Positions 1-9,515 of a stretch of DNA of 64,000 bases are shown piece by piece (position 1 is the stretch's first letter; every line of letters starts with the position of its first letter). Position numbers and translations under genes: made by a program. The DNA is taken from the NCBI RefSeq assembly GCF_046480435.1, contig NZ_PKGC01000005.1; one strand, written 5' to 3'. The notes under the pieces were generated by a model that was given only the letters and a program-made list of their open reading frames with translations, made no database searches and was not told the DNA's origin. Origin of the DNA: Limnospira platensis. Lineage in GTDB: Bacteria; Cyanobacteriota; Cyanobacteriia; Cyanobacteriales; Microcoleaceae.

Positions 1-34
1 CAATGCCACCACCAATAATTGCTAAATTGTACAT
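1..34 (-). CDS. N-terminus of a flavoprotein/oxidoreductase (partial)
   Basis: Only the first 11 codons are present, running off the left edge on the minus strand. They read MYNLAIIGGGI, the opening strand and glycine loop (GxGxxG type) of a Rossmann FAD or NAD(P)-binding fold. An AGGAAA stretch lies about 11 bases upstream of the ATG and could be a ribosome binding site. It is divergent from the ammonium transporter gene, with 78 bp between the two starts. Which oxidoreductase it is cannot be told from this piece. Confidence 0.5.
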   Translation of the reverse strand, partial: MYNLAIIGGGI

Positions 35-112
35 AATTTCGATAATTTCCTGAATTGATTGCGTTGTGCTATAAATATTAAACAGGCACCTTTTCAAACC
101 ATCTTAAAATTC

Positions 113-1693
113 ATGAATGATCTGATTTGGCTGCTGATTTGCTCCAGTTTAGTATTCCTGATGCAGCCCGGGTTTATGTGTTTGGAGTCGGGGTTAACCC
201 GTTCCAAGAATAGCATTAATGTTGCTATCAAAAATCTAGCTGATTTCGGAATTTCCGTCTGGCTATTTTGGGCGATCGGCTATGGGCTAATGTTTGGCAC
301 CTCCCAATTAGGACTTTTCGGTTCTAGTTACTTTGTTTTAGATGTTAGTAACATCCCCAGTGTAGCTGCTTTTTTCCTATTTCAGACTATGTTCTGTAGC
401 ACCGCCACCACCATTGTTTCTGGGGCGGTGGCTGAAAGAATGCGATTTACAGCCTATTTAATTGTAGCTGGTTTTACCTCTGGCTTAATCTATCCCATTT
501 TCGGACATTGGGCTTGGAATGGTTTAAATAATGGTGTCAATAATGGTTGGCTAGATCAGTTAGGGTTTATAGACTTTGCTGGCTCCACTGTTGTGCATAG
601 TATCGGGGGATGGGTAGCCCTCGCTGCTTTATTAGTAATTGGACCCCGCGCCGGGCGATTTCCTAAAGGTAAAAGTCCCCGCAAAATTCATGGCTCTAAT
701 TTGCCTTTATCGGTGTTAGGAGTGATGCTACTTTGGATAGGTTGGCTGGGGTTTAATGGTGGTAGCGCCTTGGTTTTAAGCAATCAAATTCCCGTGATTA
801 TTGTGAATACTATTTTAGCCGGGGTCGCGGGAATGTTGGTGCGTTTATTTATGGCTTGCTGGCGCACAGGTTCCATAGAAATAGAATGTTTAATTAATGG
901 TTCTCTGGCTGGACTGGTGGCAATTACTGCCTCCTGTAACGCTGTGGGAACTTTGCCAGCTATAATCATTGGAGCCTTGGGCGCAATTATTACTATGATG
1001 GTATCTACACAATTAGTTAAGTGGCGCATTGATGATGCTGTAGATGCGGTGGCGGTTCATGTGGGGGCGGGAGTTTGGGGAACTTTGGCAGTGGGTTTAT
1101 TTGCCCGTTTAGATGTGCTAAATACAGGCTTAAATCGCTTTGGTCAAATAGCTGTACAAGTTTTGGGAACAGTTAGCGGCGCTATCTGGGGATTTTTAGT
1201 TAGTTTAATTTTGCTTTTAATTATCAATAGATTCTACCCTTTACGGGTTTCAGAAGACGGCGAAAATATCGGACTAAATATTTATGAACATCGGGCTAAG
1301 TCGGAAATTTATGAACTGTTTAAGGTTATGGACTTTCAAGCTCAAACTAAGGATTTGAGTTTGCGGGTTCCGGTGGAACCATTTACGGAAGTTGGACAAA
1401 TTGCCACCCGCTATAATTATGTGATGGATGCCTTGGAAGAAGCGGTGCGAAAAACTGAGGCGATCGTTGAGACTGCTACTGATGCTATTCTTACTTTGAC
1501 GACATCTTCTCTGGTGGTTTTGACTGCTAATTCTAGTGCTGAAGCTGTTTTTGGTTATAGCAAACAAGATTTGATTGGCATGAAAATTAGTGGATTGATT
1601 ACGGAAAGTTTTAATTCTAAAATCTGGGATAATTCCTTAATCAATCAATGGTTAAAAAAAACCTTGTCAAGGGGCGATCGGATGGCGGGCTGA
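113..1693 (+). CDS. Ammonium transporter Amt with HAMP-like linker and start of a PAS domain (frame-shifted)
   Basis: Residues 1 to about 400 form an Amt/MEP/Rh channel. The signature region around GHWAWNG is present, and so are the two pore histidines of the family, near residues 162 (VHSIGGW) and 316 (VAVHVGAG). After the last membrane helix comes a soluble HAMP-like helical segment (about 405-450) and then the first half of a PAS domain (AIVETATDAILTL). The frame then ends at 1693 in mid-PAS. The rest of the PAS and a PP2C phosphatase continue one base out of frame just downstream, so this is the front part of an Amt-PAS-PP2C fusion, probably an ammonium-sensing membrane phosphatase. I chose ATG 113 rather than TTG 59 because MNDLIWLL is the usual beginning of the first Amt helix. 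Confidence 0.85.
   Translation: MNDLIWLLICSSLVFLMQPGFMCLESGLTRSKNSINVAIKNLADFGISVWLFWAIGYGLMFGTSQLGLFGSSYFVLDVSNIPSVAAFFLFQTMFCSTATTIVSGAVAERMRFTAYLIVAGFTSGLIYPIFGHWAWNGLNNGVNNGWLDQLGFIDFAGSTVVHSIGGWVALAALLVIGPRAGRFPKGKSPRKIHGSNLPLSVLGVMLLWIGWLGFNGGSALVLSNQIPVIIVNTILAGVAGMLVRLFMACWRTGSIEIECLINGSLAGLVAITASCNAVGTLPAIIIGALGAIITMMVSTQLVKWRIDDAVDAVAVHVGAGVWGTLAVGLFARLDVLNTGLNRFGQIAVQVLGTVSGAIWGFLVSLILLLIINRFYPLRVSEDGENIGLNIYEHRAKSEIYELFKVMDFQAQTKDLSLRVPVEPFTEVGQIATRYNYVMDALEEAVRKTEAIVETATDAILTLTTSSLVVLTANSSAEAVFGYSKQDLIGMKISGLITESFNSKIWDNSLINQWLKKTLSRGDRMAG
1651..1685 (+). other. Frameshift point in the Amt-PAS-PP2C gene
   Basis: Upstream protein reads through NQWLKKTLSRGDR in one frame and stops at 1693. 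The next frame is free of stops from about 1650 and reads RADGFNFPVEVTLNP, a normal PAS continuation, into the phosphatase. Removing one base between about 1654 and 1682 would join the two. A run of eight A (1654-1661) is the most likely slippage place and a GGGG run at about 1671 the second. A true mutation, a sequencing error or programmed or transcriptional slippage would all look the same here. Confidence 0.75.
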
Positions 1694-1754
1694 TGGTTTT
1701 AATTTTCCGGTAGAAGTTACCTTAAACCCGGCTCAATTAGGAGCCCGATCATTT

Positions 1755-2609
1755 ATGATTGGCACTTTTCGAGATATTACTGAACGACACCAAGCCCAAG
1801 AGTCCCTGGCTTCAGCATATCAAGAAATTAAAATGCTTAATCATCAACTCCATGATGAAAATAAATATCTCAATATGGAGTTGGAAATTACCCGCCGCCT
1901 ACAACGTTTGCTGTTACCGAGTGAAGCAGAACTTGAGGAAATTAAAAGCCTGGATATTGCGGGTTATATGGAACCTGCTACAGAAATAGGAGGTGATTAT
2001 TATGATGTTCTCGCCTTTGGCGGCGGGGTGACTATCTGCATGGGAGATGTCACGGGACACGGTTTAGAAAGTGGTATGGTGATGTTAATGGCTCAAACTG
2101 CTGTCAGAACTCTACTAGAAGCGGGAGAAACTGATCGAGTTAGATTTTTGGATGTTCTGAATCGAACTATTTACCTAAATGTGTTAAGAATGAACTGTGA
2201 TAAAAATATGACTCTGGTATTGCTTGATTATCAAGGTGGAGAAATCAGAATCTGCGGTCAACATGAGGAAGCAATTTTAGTTCGTAGTGATGGAAATGTC
2301 CAACGAATTCAAACTATTGATCTGGGTTTCCCGATTGGATTGGTTGATGATATCTCGGAGTTTATTAGCCATTATACTACCTATTTAAATGCTGAGGATG
2401 TGGTGATTTTATATACTGATGGTATTACTGAGGCAGAAAATGCAGATGGGCTTCACTATGGAGTTGACCGACTCTGTGCCGTGGCTGCCAAAAATCGTGA
2501 TCTGACTGCTGCTGAAATTCGACAGTCTATTATTCATGATGTTATGGAATACATCGGTAATCATCAGGTTTATGATGATATGACTATCTTAGTGTGTAAA
2601 CAGCGCTAA
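1755..2609 (+). CDS. PAS end plus PP2C/SpoIIE-type serine phosphatase (C-terminal half of the Amt fusion)
   Basis: The reading frame is open from about 1662, and its first ATG is at 1755. It begins with the end of a PAS domain (GTFRDITER), then a coiled coil (about residues 15-50) ending in LEITRRLQRLLLP, the usual lead-in to SpoIIE/RsbU phosphatases. The PP2C-type metal sites follow: GGDYYDV, MGDVTGHG with its paired aspartate and glycine, YTDGITEA and YDDMTILV. This is a complete catalytic domain of about 230 residues. With the upstream Amt frame it would form one membrane protein coupling ammonium binding to dephosphorylation of an unknown partner. No independent promoter or ribosome site is evident before 1755, so alone it is probably not expressed. 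Confidence 0.8.
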   Translation: MIGTFRDITERHQAQESLASAYQEIKMLNHQLHDENKYLNMELEITRRLQRLLLPSEAELEEIKSLDIAGYMEPATEIGGDYYDVLAFGGGVTICMGDVTGHGLESGMVMLMAQTAVRTLLEAGETDRVRFLDVLNRTIYLNVLRMNCDKNMTLVLLDYQGGEIRICGQHEEAILVRSDGNVQRIQTIDLGFPIGLVDDISEFISHYTTYLNAEDVVILYTDGITEAENADGLHYGVDRLCAVAAKNRDLTAAEIRQSIIHDVMEYIGNHQVYDDMTILVCKQR

Positions 2610-2774
2610 TTTCTAAATTATTAATAATCACCATAAGCAAATATACTGCTTACCTTCGACACCAGAAGCCCCCAACTACCCCCAGCCAAGCTGTCTATTT
2701 CTTGGGAGAGAGATAGATGGATGAAAGTAAAATTGTGTGGTATTATAACTACATGGTTAAGTAATAGGTGATCT

Positions 2775-3374
2775 ATGTTAAGGGCTTTGTCAAAATTCGT
2801 TTTAGGGCTACTGGTGGCAGTTTTCCTTCTGGGTAGCTATAGGACGACTCCAGTATATGCTGGGGTGGTTCCCGAAGAATTGGCTAAAGCAGTTGAGGCG
2901 ATCGAAAATCTGGATGGGTTGCGTAGGGGTTTAGCTTCGACGCTAGAAGGACAAACCACAGAACCGACCGGACAAACTTTTAAAGAAGTTTGTAAACCGG
3001 TGGGAATGCAAGCAAAACAACTCAGCGAAGATAATGGATGGCAGGTTAAACAAATTGCTAATAAATATCGCAACCCGGCTCACGCTCCTGATAATTTACA
3101 CGCTAAAATGGCGTTAGCACAATTTGAACAAAACCGGGAATTGATGGGATTTTGGGAACCAGAAACTATTGATGGTAACTCTGGTTTCCGTTACTATCGC
3201 CGGATTAATGTTGAGGCTACTTGTTTGGCTTGTCATGGTTCCCAAAATAGCCGCCCTCAGTTTGTGAAAGATAAATACCCTCAAGATTTGGCTTTTGATT
3301 TTAAGGAAGGGGATTTGCGGGGAATGTATGCGGTGTTTATCCCAGAAATTCAAGCTGCTTTAGAGGCAAAATAA
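2775..3374 (+). CDS. Exported c-type haem protein, Tll0287/DUF3365-like
   Basis: The protein has an N-terminal hydrophobic signal segment (about residues 5-29, ending near VYAG) and one haem-binding CLACH motif near residue 152, so it should be exported to the periplasm or thylakoid lumen and carry one covalent haem c. Length (199 residues) and the pattern of PAVGM-like and RNPxHxPD-like segments (VCKPVGMQ, RNPAHAPDN) fit the Tll0287-like/DUF3365 sensor-type haem domain of cyanobacteria. The stop overlaps the ATG of the next gene by one base, so the two are probably co-translated. Its partner in electron transfer or sensing is unknown. Confidence 0.75.
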   Translation: MLRALSKFVLGLLVAVFLLGSYRTTPVYAGVVPEELAKAVEAIENLDGLRRGLASTLEGQTTEPTGQTFKEVCKPVGMQAKQLSEDNGWQVKQIANKYRNPAHAPDNLHAKMALAQFEQNRELMGFWEPETIDGNSGFRYYRRINVEATCLACHGSQNSRPQFVKDKYPQDLAFDFKEGDLRGMYAVFIPEIQAALEAK

Positions 3375-3889
3375 TGTTAATTAATGTCAGAAAAAATGTC
3401 AGAAAATTGGTGTCGATTTTGTTGCTAATTATTCTGCCTTTGCTGTTGGTTATGGTTCCGCCTCAACCAGCGATCGCCTTAATTCAACAACAGGAGGAGG
3501 CCCCCGGACAGATACTTTATAAATCTCGCCATAGTTTGAGAGATAATCAAGGTAATTCTTGGCAGGTGGTTCTGTTTAAGCGGATCAAAAATGGGGAGGT
3601 CAAGGATGTGAATTTGCGCTTGGTGGGGTTTCCGGGGTCGGTAACATTTAATCATCCTGAACCGTTGCAAATTGTGGTCGGTAATGGTACAATTATCGAG
3701 GCGGTAGATGAGTTTGGCGAAAAAGCACCCGGCCCGAATGTTGGACAATACAATTTAACGGATGTTTTGCCCAAAATTTCCCCAGCCGATGAAATCGAGC
3801 TTTACTTGTCGATCGCTGAAACAAAATGTGCGATCGCTATCCCGTCTCCAGTAGTTCTGGAATGGAAGGCGATCGATAATCCTGGTTAA
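3374..3889 (+). CDS. DUF3122 family exported protein
   Basis: The start codon overlaps the stop of the haem protein gene (TAATG), indicating an operon. Residues 9-35 are a basic then strongly hydrophobic segment ending in PAIA, a good signal peptide. The mature part contains SRHSLRDNQGNSWQVVLFKR, matching my memory of the cyanobacterial DUF3122 family. No catalytic residues are recognisable. Function is unknown; co-transcription with a haem protein suggests a lumenal or periplasmic role. Confidence 0.7.
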   Translation: MLINVRKNVRKLVSILLLIILPLLLVMVPPQPAIALIQQQEEAPGQILYKSRHSLRDNQGNSWQVVLFKRIKNGEVKDVNLRLVGFPGSVTFNHPEPLQIVVGNGTIIEAVDEFGEKAPGPNVGQYNLTDVLPKISPADEIELYLSIAETKCAIAIPSPVVLEWKAIDNPG

Positions 3890-3936
3890 TAATTTCTTAG
3901 GGTGGAGAAAAATAATTGTCTCCACTCTATCCCTGA

Positions 3937-5877
3937 TTATGGTTGACTGGGTGCATCTAAAAACGGTGGAATAGGACAGTTAAGAGAAATCACGATCGCC
4001 CTTAGTAACTCGGCTTGGTCTAAGGTGACATTGTGATCCGCCAAGACGGTATAGGCGCAAGCATCAACTACCGCCTGTTTAAGTTTGGGGGCGGCGAGTT
4101 CCAGACGTTTGAGGCTTTCACCGACTTGAGTTAAACTATATTCACCGGGCGCGGTGGGTAAAGTTTCCCCGGAATTTTTAGGTAGGCGCAACAGTCCGGC
4201 TTGAAAAGCTATATCAACCGCCCCCGGAGAATCTTGGCCGACGCGAGCCAAAGCTGATAACACAGTAACACAATCAGACCAAATCTGTTTAATGTCAGTA
4301 AACTTAACTTTAGATTCCGGTTGTGTACTCGGAAAGTAGTTAGTCAACCGTTGACGCAACACAACAAAAATCGCATACTCGGACAGACTCAGATGATTGT
4401 CAGCCTTAATCAAAACCCTGGCTTGTTTCAGCAGTTGGGTACACTGGCTAACACTTCCACCACGCAAAGCAGGTATGGCTAAATCAATCAACGGTAGACG
4501 AGTCCGCGCGTTCAAACTCTCCAGGTAGGGACTGAGGTTTTCGATCATTTCCAACACTGGCGGCGGGGAGGACTCTCGCAAGGAAGACATTTGGCGATCG
4601 CGCACTTCTGGGTCTGTATGCAACAATAAACTATAGATAATGGCGATCGCTCCATTTACATCACGGGTAGCCATGCGTACAGGTTCGGGAATATCCGCCA
4701 AAAACCCCCGCACATTATCAAGATGTTTGGGGTTGGTAGTCCCCACTCCGGCGACTACCCTATCCGGTGAAACTGACAACGACTCCGGTTGAGGCTGTGG
4801 TTGAGGCGATGAACCCGCAAACCCCGCCACCATTTCATTACCGGAAGCTATAGACGACATAGAGGGATTATTTCCGGTTTCTTCCACCGACCAAGTGCGA
4901 CCGGCGAAACCTTCCAAACGCTTAACCCTTTCTTTCACAGGGGGATGAGTTGCAAAGATTTGTCCGAAACTCTCAAAAATCCCTGTAAACGCCTCCCCAA
5001 AAAACAGGTGACTAGCTTCTTCAGCCCTAGGATTTCTTACCTTAGAACCAGATTTATAACCCGCAATCTTTTGTAGTGCGCCACTAATACCGTCAGGGTT
5101 GCGGGTAAACTGAACTGCAGAAGCATCCGCTAAAAACTCCCGTTGGCGAGAAACGGCACTTTTGATTAACCTTCCGCAAAAAAAGCCGACCCCGCCAATA
5201 ACTACCATTCCTAAACCAATAATCAATCCCGAATCTTTGCCCTTTGACGACGATTTGCCACTACCTCCCCCTAAAAAACTACCCCTTAACATTACCCGAC
5301 CTATAAGATAAATGAAAATCAAACCCTGAATTACTCCGATTAGTCGCAGATTTAGGCGCATATCTCCATTGAGAATATGGCTAAATTCATGGGCGATTAC
5401 TCCTTGTAACTCATCGCGATCGAGTTGTTCTAAACAGCCTCGCGTTACCCCAATTACTGCGTCATTGGGAGTAAATCCCGCCGCGAAAGCATTGATTCCC
5501 TGTTCTTCCCCCAAAACATACACTTCGGGAACGGAAATTCCAGAGGCGATCGCCATTTCCTCGACAATATTAAGTAGTCGTTTCTCCAGTTCATCCCCGG
5601 TCATGCGATCGACTAATGTTCCCCCCAAATCCTCAGCGACTACCTTACCTCCCCCCCGTAATTGAATAGATTTCTGGACACTTCCCGCGCCGACAGTGCC
5701 GATAACTCCCAAGGCGACTAAGAACAACAGTTCCGGTTGCCATACTAACCGATCAAACTGTGCAAATACCACCACCCCATATAATAGGATAATCATCACA
5801 ATCACAGCCACCACAAACAAACCCAGCAAATAAACCGTGTTTTGTCTGGCTTGGTCTTGATGCTCAAAGAAATTCAT
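3937..5877 (-). CDS. M48-family membrane zinc metalloprotease (HtpX-like)
   Basis: Two N-terminal membrane segments (about residues 17-40 and 50-68) are followed by the peptidase domain with the zinc-binding HEFSH at about 163-167, a downstream hydrophobic pair (around 183-200 and 217-240) and the third-ligand region SRQREFLADASA. The domain ends near residue 330 after FATHPPVKERVKRL. A C-terminal extension of about 300 residues, absent from ordinary HtpX (about 290 residues), is helical and of unknown role; similar long forms occur in other bacteria. The gene lies 2 bp downstream of a LemA gene in the same direction, a pairing seen in many genomes. Likely role: quality control of membrane proteins. 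Confidence 0.85.
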   Translation of the reverse strand: MNFFEHQDQARQNTVYLLGLFVVAVIVMIILLYGVVVFAQFDRLVWQPELLFLVALGVIGTVGAGSVQKSIQLRGGGKVVAEDLGGTLVDRMTGDELEKRLLNIVEEMAIASGISVPEVYVLGEEQGINAFAAGFTPNDAVIGVTRGCLEQLDRDELQGVIAHEFSHILNGDMRLNLRLIGVIQGLIFIYLIGRVMLRGSFLGGGSGKSSSKGKDSGLIIGLGMVVIGGVGFFCGRLIKSAVSRQREFLADASAVQFTRNPDGISGALQKIAGYKSGSKVRNPRAEEASHLFFGEAFTGIFESFGQIFATHPPVKERVKRLEGFAGRTWSVEETGNNPSMSSIASGNEMVAGFAGSSPQPQPQPESLSVSPDRVVAGVGTTNPKHLDNVRGFLADIPEPVRMATRDVNGAIAIIYSLLLHTDPEVRDRQMSSLRESSPPPVLEMIENLSPYLESLNARTRLPLIDLAIPALRGGSVSQCTQLLKQARVLIKADNHLSLSEYAIFVVLRQRLTNYFPSTQPESKVKFTDIKQIWSDCVTVLSALARVGQDSPGAVDIAFQAGLLRLPKNSGETLPTAPGEYSLTQVGESLKRLELAAPKLKQAVVDACAYTVLADHNVTLDQAELLRAIVISLNCPIPPFLDAPSQP

Positions 5878-5879
5878 AA

Positions 5880-6491
5880 TTAGAAGGAAACGTTAGGAAC
5901 TTCTTTCACCTCTGGGGATGATTCTTCTAGTAATTGAGCTTCTTGGAAATTGAAGCTACTAGCCACCAAATTACTCGGAAATACATCCTTTTTGGTATTG
6001 TAAACAGTTACGGCATCGTTAAAAGCCTGTCGCGCAAAAGCAATCTTATTTTCAGTAGAGCGCAACTCTTCCATGAGTTGATCCATGGATTTATCAGCCT
6101 TTAAATCGGGGTAGGCTTCCGACAGAGCAAATAACCTTCCTAATGTACCCGTTAAAGCGGCTTCCGCCTGTCCTAATTCTTGCATAGCTTGGGGGTCGCC
6201 AGGGTTCGAGGCTGCTTGATTCGTGGCGGTAACAGCAGCATTGCGAGCGGCAATAACTGCTTCTAAGGTTCCCCTTTCATGAGCCATATAACCCTTGACT
6301 GTTTCGACCAAATTCGGGATTAAATCATGGCGGCGTTTGAGTTGAACATCAATCTGAGCATAGGCATTTTGATAGCGTCTGCGTAGGCGTGCTAGGCTAT
6401 TATATGCCTGGACACCTACAATAGCCACCAGGATGACCACAACAATACCGATGACAAGCAAAACGGCGAAAATTCCAGCAAGTATCTCCAC
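5880..6491 (-). CDS. LemA family protein
   Basis: Starts with GTG. A single N-terminal membrane helix (about residues 4-28) is followed by the family hallmark: YNSLARLRRRYQNAYAQIDVQLKRR-type helices, then DLIPNLVETVKGY. The rest is a helical bundle facing outward or lumenal, ending in a short acidic tail. Length of 203 residues is typical. Its function is not settled in the literature; the tight operon with the M48 protease downstream suggests the two act together at the membrane. Confidence 0.9.
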   Translation of the reverse strand: MEILAGIFAVLLVIGIVVVILVAIVGVQAYNSLARLRRRYQNAYAQIDVQLKRRHDLIPNLVETVKGYMAHERGTLEAVIAARNAAVTATNQAASNPGDPQAMQELGQAEAALTGTLGRLFALSEAYPDLKADKSMDQLMEELRSTENKIAFARQAFNDAVTVYNTKKDVFPSNLVASSFNFQEAQLLEESSPEVKEVPNVSF

Positions 6492-6780
6492 AGTCTAGGA
6501 TCTCCTTGGCGTGTGTCTGCATGGTTCGCGGATTTGACGCGGGTTATACTCGGTGTATCAAGCTGGATTAGTTTAATTATGTTTTCCCAACCTAAAAGAA
6601 GTAACCCGGCTATGGGGCGCATTATAACATAATCAAATCTGGCTAACCACAAATTGTTACACTTTTTAACTTAACCCGCACTCCCACCCCGGACAAAATA
6701 GAAACTGGCTACTTGGCTTCGCCACTGTACTCGAGGTGTGGTTAGAATCTACTCGAGATTAATTATAGGTCAAGTTGACT

Positions 6781-8064
6781 ATGAATCCTGCTTTGACGAA
6801 CTTTGGCGATCGCATGTCTCGTTTAACGGGAGTGCGAGCCATTATGAAAGATATTATCGAAACCTTGCGCTCTGGTAAAGGTCAAAAATTCATTAATTTA
6901 AGCGCCGGAAACCCGGTCATCTTACCAGAAGTCGAACAACTTTGGCGCGAATGTACCGAGCAACTCCTATCTAGTCCCGAATATGGTGAGGTAGTCTGTC
7001 GCTACGGTTCGAGCCAAGGATACCAACCTTTTATTGATGTCATTGTGGAAGATTTTAACTCTCGCTATGGGTTAAATTTAAGCGATCGCAATATCCTAGT
7101 CACTCCCGGAAGTCAATCAATTTACTTTTACGCCGCCAACGCCTTCGGAGGTTATAACAGCCAAGGACAGCTCAAAAAAATTGTCCTTCCCCTCAGTCCA
7201 GACTATACGGGTTACGGCGGCGTTAGTCTTATTCCCGAGGCGGTTTTTGCTTATCAACCCACCCTCGACATAGACGAAAATTCCCATCGGTTTAAATATC
7301 GACCCGATTTTAATCAACTCTCTATTAATGAGGATACGGGCTGCGTTATTTTTTCCCGTCCCTGTAATCCCAGCGGCAATATTCTCACCTCAGAAGAAGT
7401 GCAAAAAATCGCCGATTTAGCATCCCCTTATGATGTGCCAGTATTCGTAGATTCCGCCTATGCTCCCCCGTTCCCGGCTTTGAATTTTACGGACATGGCT
7501 CCGGTTTTTGCTGATAATATTATTCACTGTATCAGCCTGTCTAAAGCCGGATTACCCGGAGAGCGTTTAGGTGTCGCCATTGGTAATGAAGATGTGATTA
7601 AAGTTTTGGAAGCCTTCCAAACTAACGCCTGTATTCACTCCCCCCGCTACGGACAAGCTATAGCAGCTAGAGCGATTGGATCGGGAGCTTTGTCTGATAT
7701 TTCGGTTGAGGTAATTCGTCCCTACTACAGCAATAAATTTAATATCTTAGAAGCTACTTTAAATGATGCGATGTCTACGGATTTACCCTGGTTTTTGCAT
7801 CGCGGAGAAGGGGCAATTTTTGCCTGGCTGTGGTTTAAGGATTTACCAATCACAGACTTAGAACTATATCAGGAGCTGAAAAAGGTGGGTATTATCGTGG
7901 TTCCTGGTAATTCATTTTTCCCAGGATTACAACAAGAATGGTCTCACAAAAATCAATGTATTCGCATTAGTCTAACTGCTACTGATGAGGAGATTGTGGA
8001 AGGGATGAAGCGTCTAGCTCAGGTGGTCGAAATGGTTTATAGACAGGCTATGGTAGAAGTTTAA
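6781..8064 (+). CDS. avtA: Valine-pyruvate aminotransferase
   Basis: A fold-type I PLP aminotransferase of 427 residues. The Schiff-base lysine is about residue 255 in SLSKAGLPGERLG, the PLP-phosphate arginine lies in the same segment, and FSRPCNPSGNILT is the characteristic Asn-Pro-Ser-Gly motif. The beginning (FGDRMSRLTGVRAIMKDI) matches AvtA, which exchanges amino groups between valine or alanine and their keto acids. I prefer ATG 6781 over an in-frame TTG six bases upstream. The gene stands alone; its neighbour upstream is divergent. Confidence 0.85.
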   Translation: MNPALTNFGDRMSRLTGVRAIMKDIIETLRSGKGQKFINLSAGNPVILPEVEQLWRECTEQLLSSPEYGEVVCRYGSSQGYQPFIDVIVEDFNSRYGLNLSDRNILVTPGSQSIYFYAANAFGGYNSQGQLKKIVLPLSPDYTGYGGVSLIPEAVFAYQPTLDIDENSHRFKYRPDFNQLSINEDTGCVIFSRPCNPSGNILTSEEVQKIADLASPYDVPVFVDSAYAPPFPALNFTDMAPVFADNIIHCISLSKAGLPGERLGVAIGNEDVIKVLEAFQTNACIHSPRYGQAIAARAIGSGALSDISVEVIRPYYSNKFNILEATLNDAMSTDLPWFLHRGEGAIFAWLWFKDLPITDLELYQELKKVGIIVVPGNSFFPGLQQEWSHKNQCIRISLTATDEEIVEGMKRLAQVVEMVYRQAMVEV

Positions 8065-8100
8065 GTGCTAATTAAGGCTGTATAATTACTAGAGTTTATC

Positions 8101-8131
8101 GGGGTTCAAAATCTCTGGAATTCTGAACCCC
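8101..8131 (+). terminator. Hairpin after avtA
   Basis: GGGGTTCA (8101-8108) pairs with TGAACCCC (8124-8131) across a 15-base loop, 36 bases after the avtA stop. There is no U-tract, so it may be a transcript-end hairpin rather than a classical terminator. Confidence 0.35.
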
Positions 8132-8297
8132 CGTAAATGCTCGATCGCATTTATTCGCACCTGGACGGGAAGGCGATCGCTTCTTAGTCAACTTAACGGT
8201 AATTCAGAATCGATCGCCACCCGATGAGCATTAATGTAGAATGAATCAGGGATAATCTCAAATCTCGCTCAGAGCCAATATGGGGTCGGAGGGACAC

Positions 8298-8723
8298 ATG
8301 GATGAATTGAAGTATCTAGCTACTTGGGTTCGGGAACAACACGCACGGGAGTATATTCTCACTTGGTTACTCAATCAACCGGGGATCTGGTGGTCAAATG
8401 GTGATGTTTACCAAGCGGCTATACAAAAATCTGGTTCTCGTCTGAAAGAGTATGTAAAAAATAGTAAACAAGAGGGTTTATTCCAGGGGATTGCTGATAA
8501 AATCAGGAGCGATGAGGCTTGGGATGCGATCGCCCTAAGTTTAGCTCGCCTCATTGCTACCTATCAGGAAGAGCTGGTTAAACTCCAAGAACAAAATCGG
8601 TTAGATATCAGTAAAGTCTCGGAAATATCCCCAAAGTTCAACCCCGAAATAGATGATATCTGGTCTGCTAATCTTCAGGAGCCCCTACCAGACCCGAACT
8701 CTGACGCTTTAACAGGTCTGTAA
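8298..8723 (+). CDS. Conserved-looking hypothetical protein
   Basis: A 141-residue soluble protein with no recognised domain. I placed the start at ATG 8298 because GGAGG (8288-8292) lies 5 bases before it; an ATG at 8280 would add six residues. The N-terminal part (LATWVREQHAREYILTWLLNQPGIWW) looks like a helical or winged-helix fold, and the C-terminal third is acidic and proline-containing. It has no signal peptide or membrane segment. Composition and HIP1 content match the neighbours. Confidence 0.6.
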   Translation: MDELKYLATWVREQHAREYILTWLLNQPGIWWSNGDVYQAAIQKSGSRLKEYVKNSKQEGLFQGIADKIRSDEAWDAIALSLARLIATYQEELVKLQEQNRLDISKVSEISPKFNPEIDDIWSANLQEPLPDPNSDALTGL

Positions 8724-8738
8724 TTAGTCTATTATCGA

Positions 8739-9428
8739 TTATTGATTATCGATTGATTCGGGTTGAATAATCAAATGAGTGGGAGCATGGGTGCGGATAA
8801 AATCGGTCATCAGATCCCGTTCTTCAATAGTAGGAGTAGCCAAACAGCCAGCGGTTCCGGTTTCTTCATTATCCTTAAAAACGGAAGGATCATAATGAAC
8901 CCCAAACCCACCGCGATCGGTTTCAAAGGTGGGAGTTACTGCTGACCAAACCCCGCCAAATTCGCCGCCAGCATATTCTACGGAACCTGGTATATCAAAA
9001 GTATAAACCCCAAAAGGAATGGGTGTTTGAGAGCCAGGCTGGTCTGATGGTGTTTGCTGACCGATACGACCAGAGATACAGCGGACTGTATTAACTAACC
9101 ATCCCCCAGCATCAAATAACTCGGTGTGATAGACCTTGAGACCACCGGCGATGGTCTGTTGTGTTTGAGTGGCGACAATTTTCGGTCCGGGAATAGTATT
9201 AGCGAGATGATCATCAGTTTCAGTTGTGGGGTTATGAACAGTTAAAAACTCTCGCGACACCCAGCGATCGCCACCAATAGGAACCCAAGTCAACCCCCCT
9301 TGAGGAACAGGAGTTCCGATCACTTCGACAACAGTTCCGGGTTCAACAGTATCAATAACGGGACCATAGGGACTAGAGCGGACATTGAGGACATCACCAC
9401 TGGTAGTAACGATCGCTTGCTGTATCAT
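8739..9428 (-). CDS. SH3b domain protein with L,D-transpeptidase/ErfK-like C-terminal domain
   Basis: Residues about 5-65 look like a bacterial SH3 domain (LNVRSSPYGPVIDTVEPGTVVEV). The C-terminal half carries GVYTF near 145, HYDP and TGTAGCLATP, which resemble the His and Ser-x-Gly-Cys region of YkuD-type L,D-transpeptidases, though the spacing is looser than the standard motif. No N-terminal signal peptide is evident. A role in peptidoglycan or another cell-wall polymer is inferred, and catalysis is not certain. Confidence 0.6.
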   Translation of the reverse strand: MIQQAIVTTSGDVLNVRSSPYGPVIDTVEPGTVVEVIGTPVPQGGLTWVPIGGDRWVSREFLTVHNPTTETDDHLANTIPGPKIVATQTQQTIAGGLKVYHTELFDAGGWLVNTVRCISGRIGQQTPSDQPGSQTPIPFGVYTFDIPGSVEYAGGEFGGVWSAVTPTFETDRGGFGVHYDPSVFKDNEETGTAGCLATPTIEERDLMTDFIRTHAPTHLIIQPESIDNQ

Positions 9429-9515
9429 AATTTCGAGTTGTTTGGGTGTAGACTGGTGTTGATTATCAGGGCGATCGCCAAGATCATAAACACAGAAAGC
9501 GATCGCCGTGGCAAG

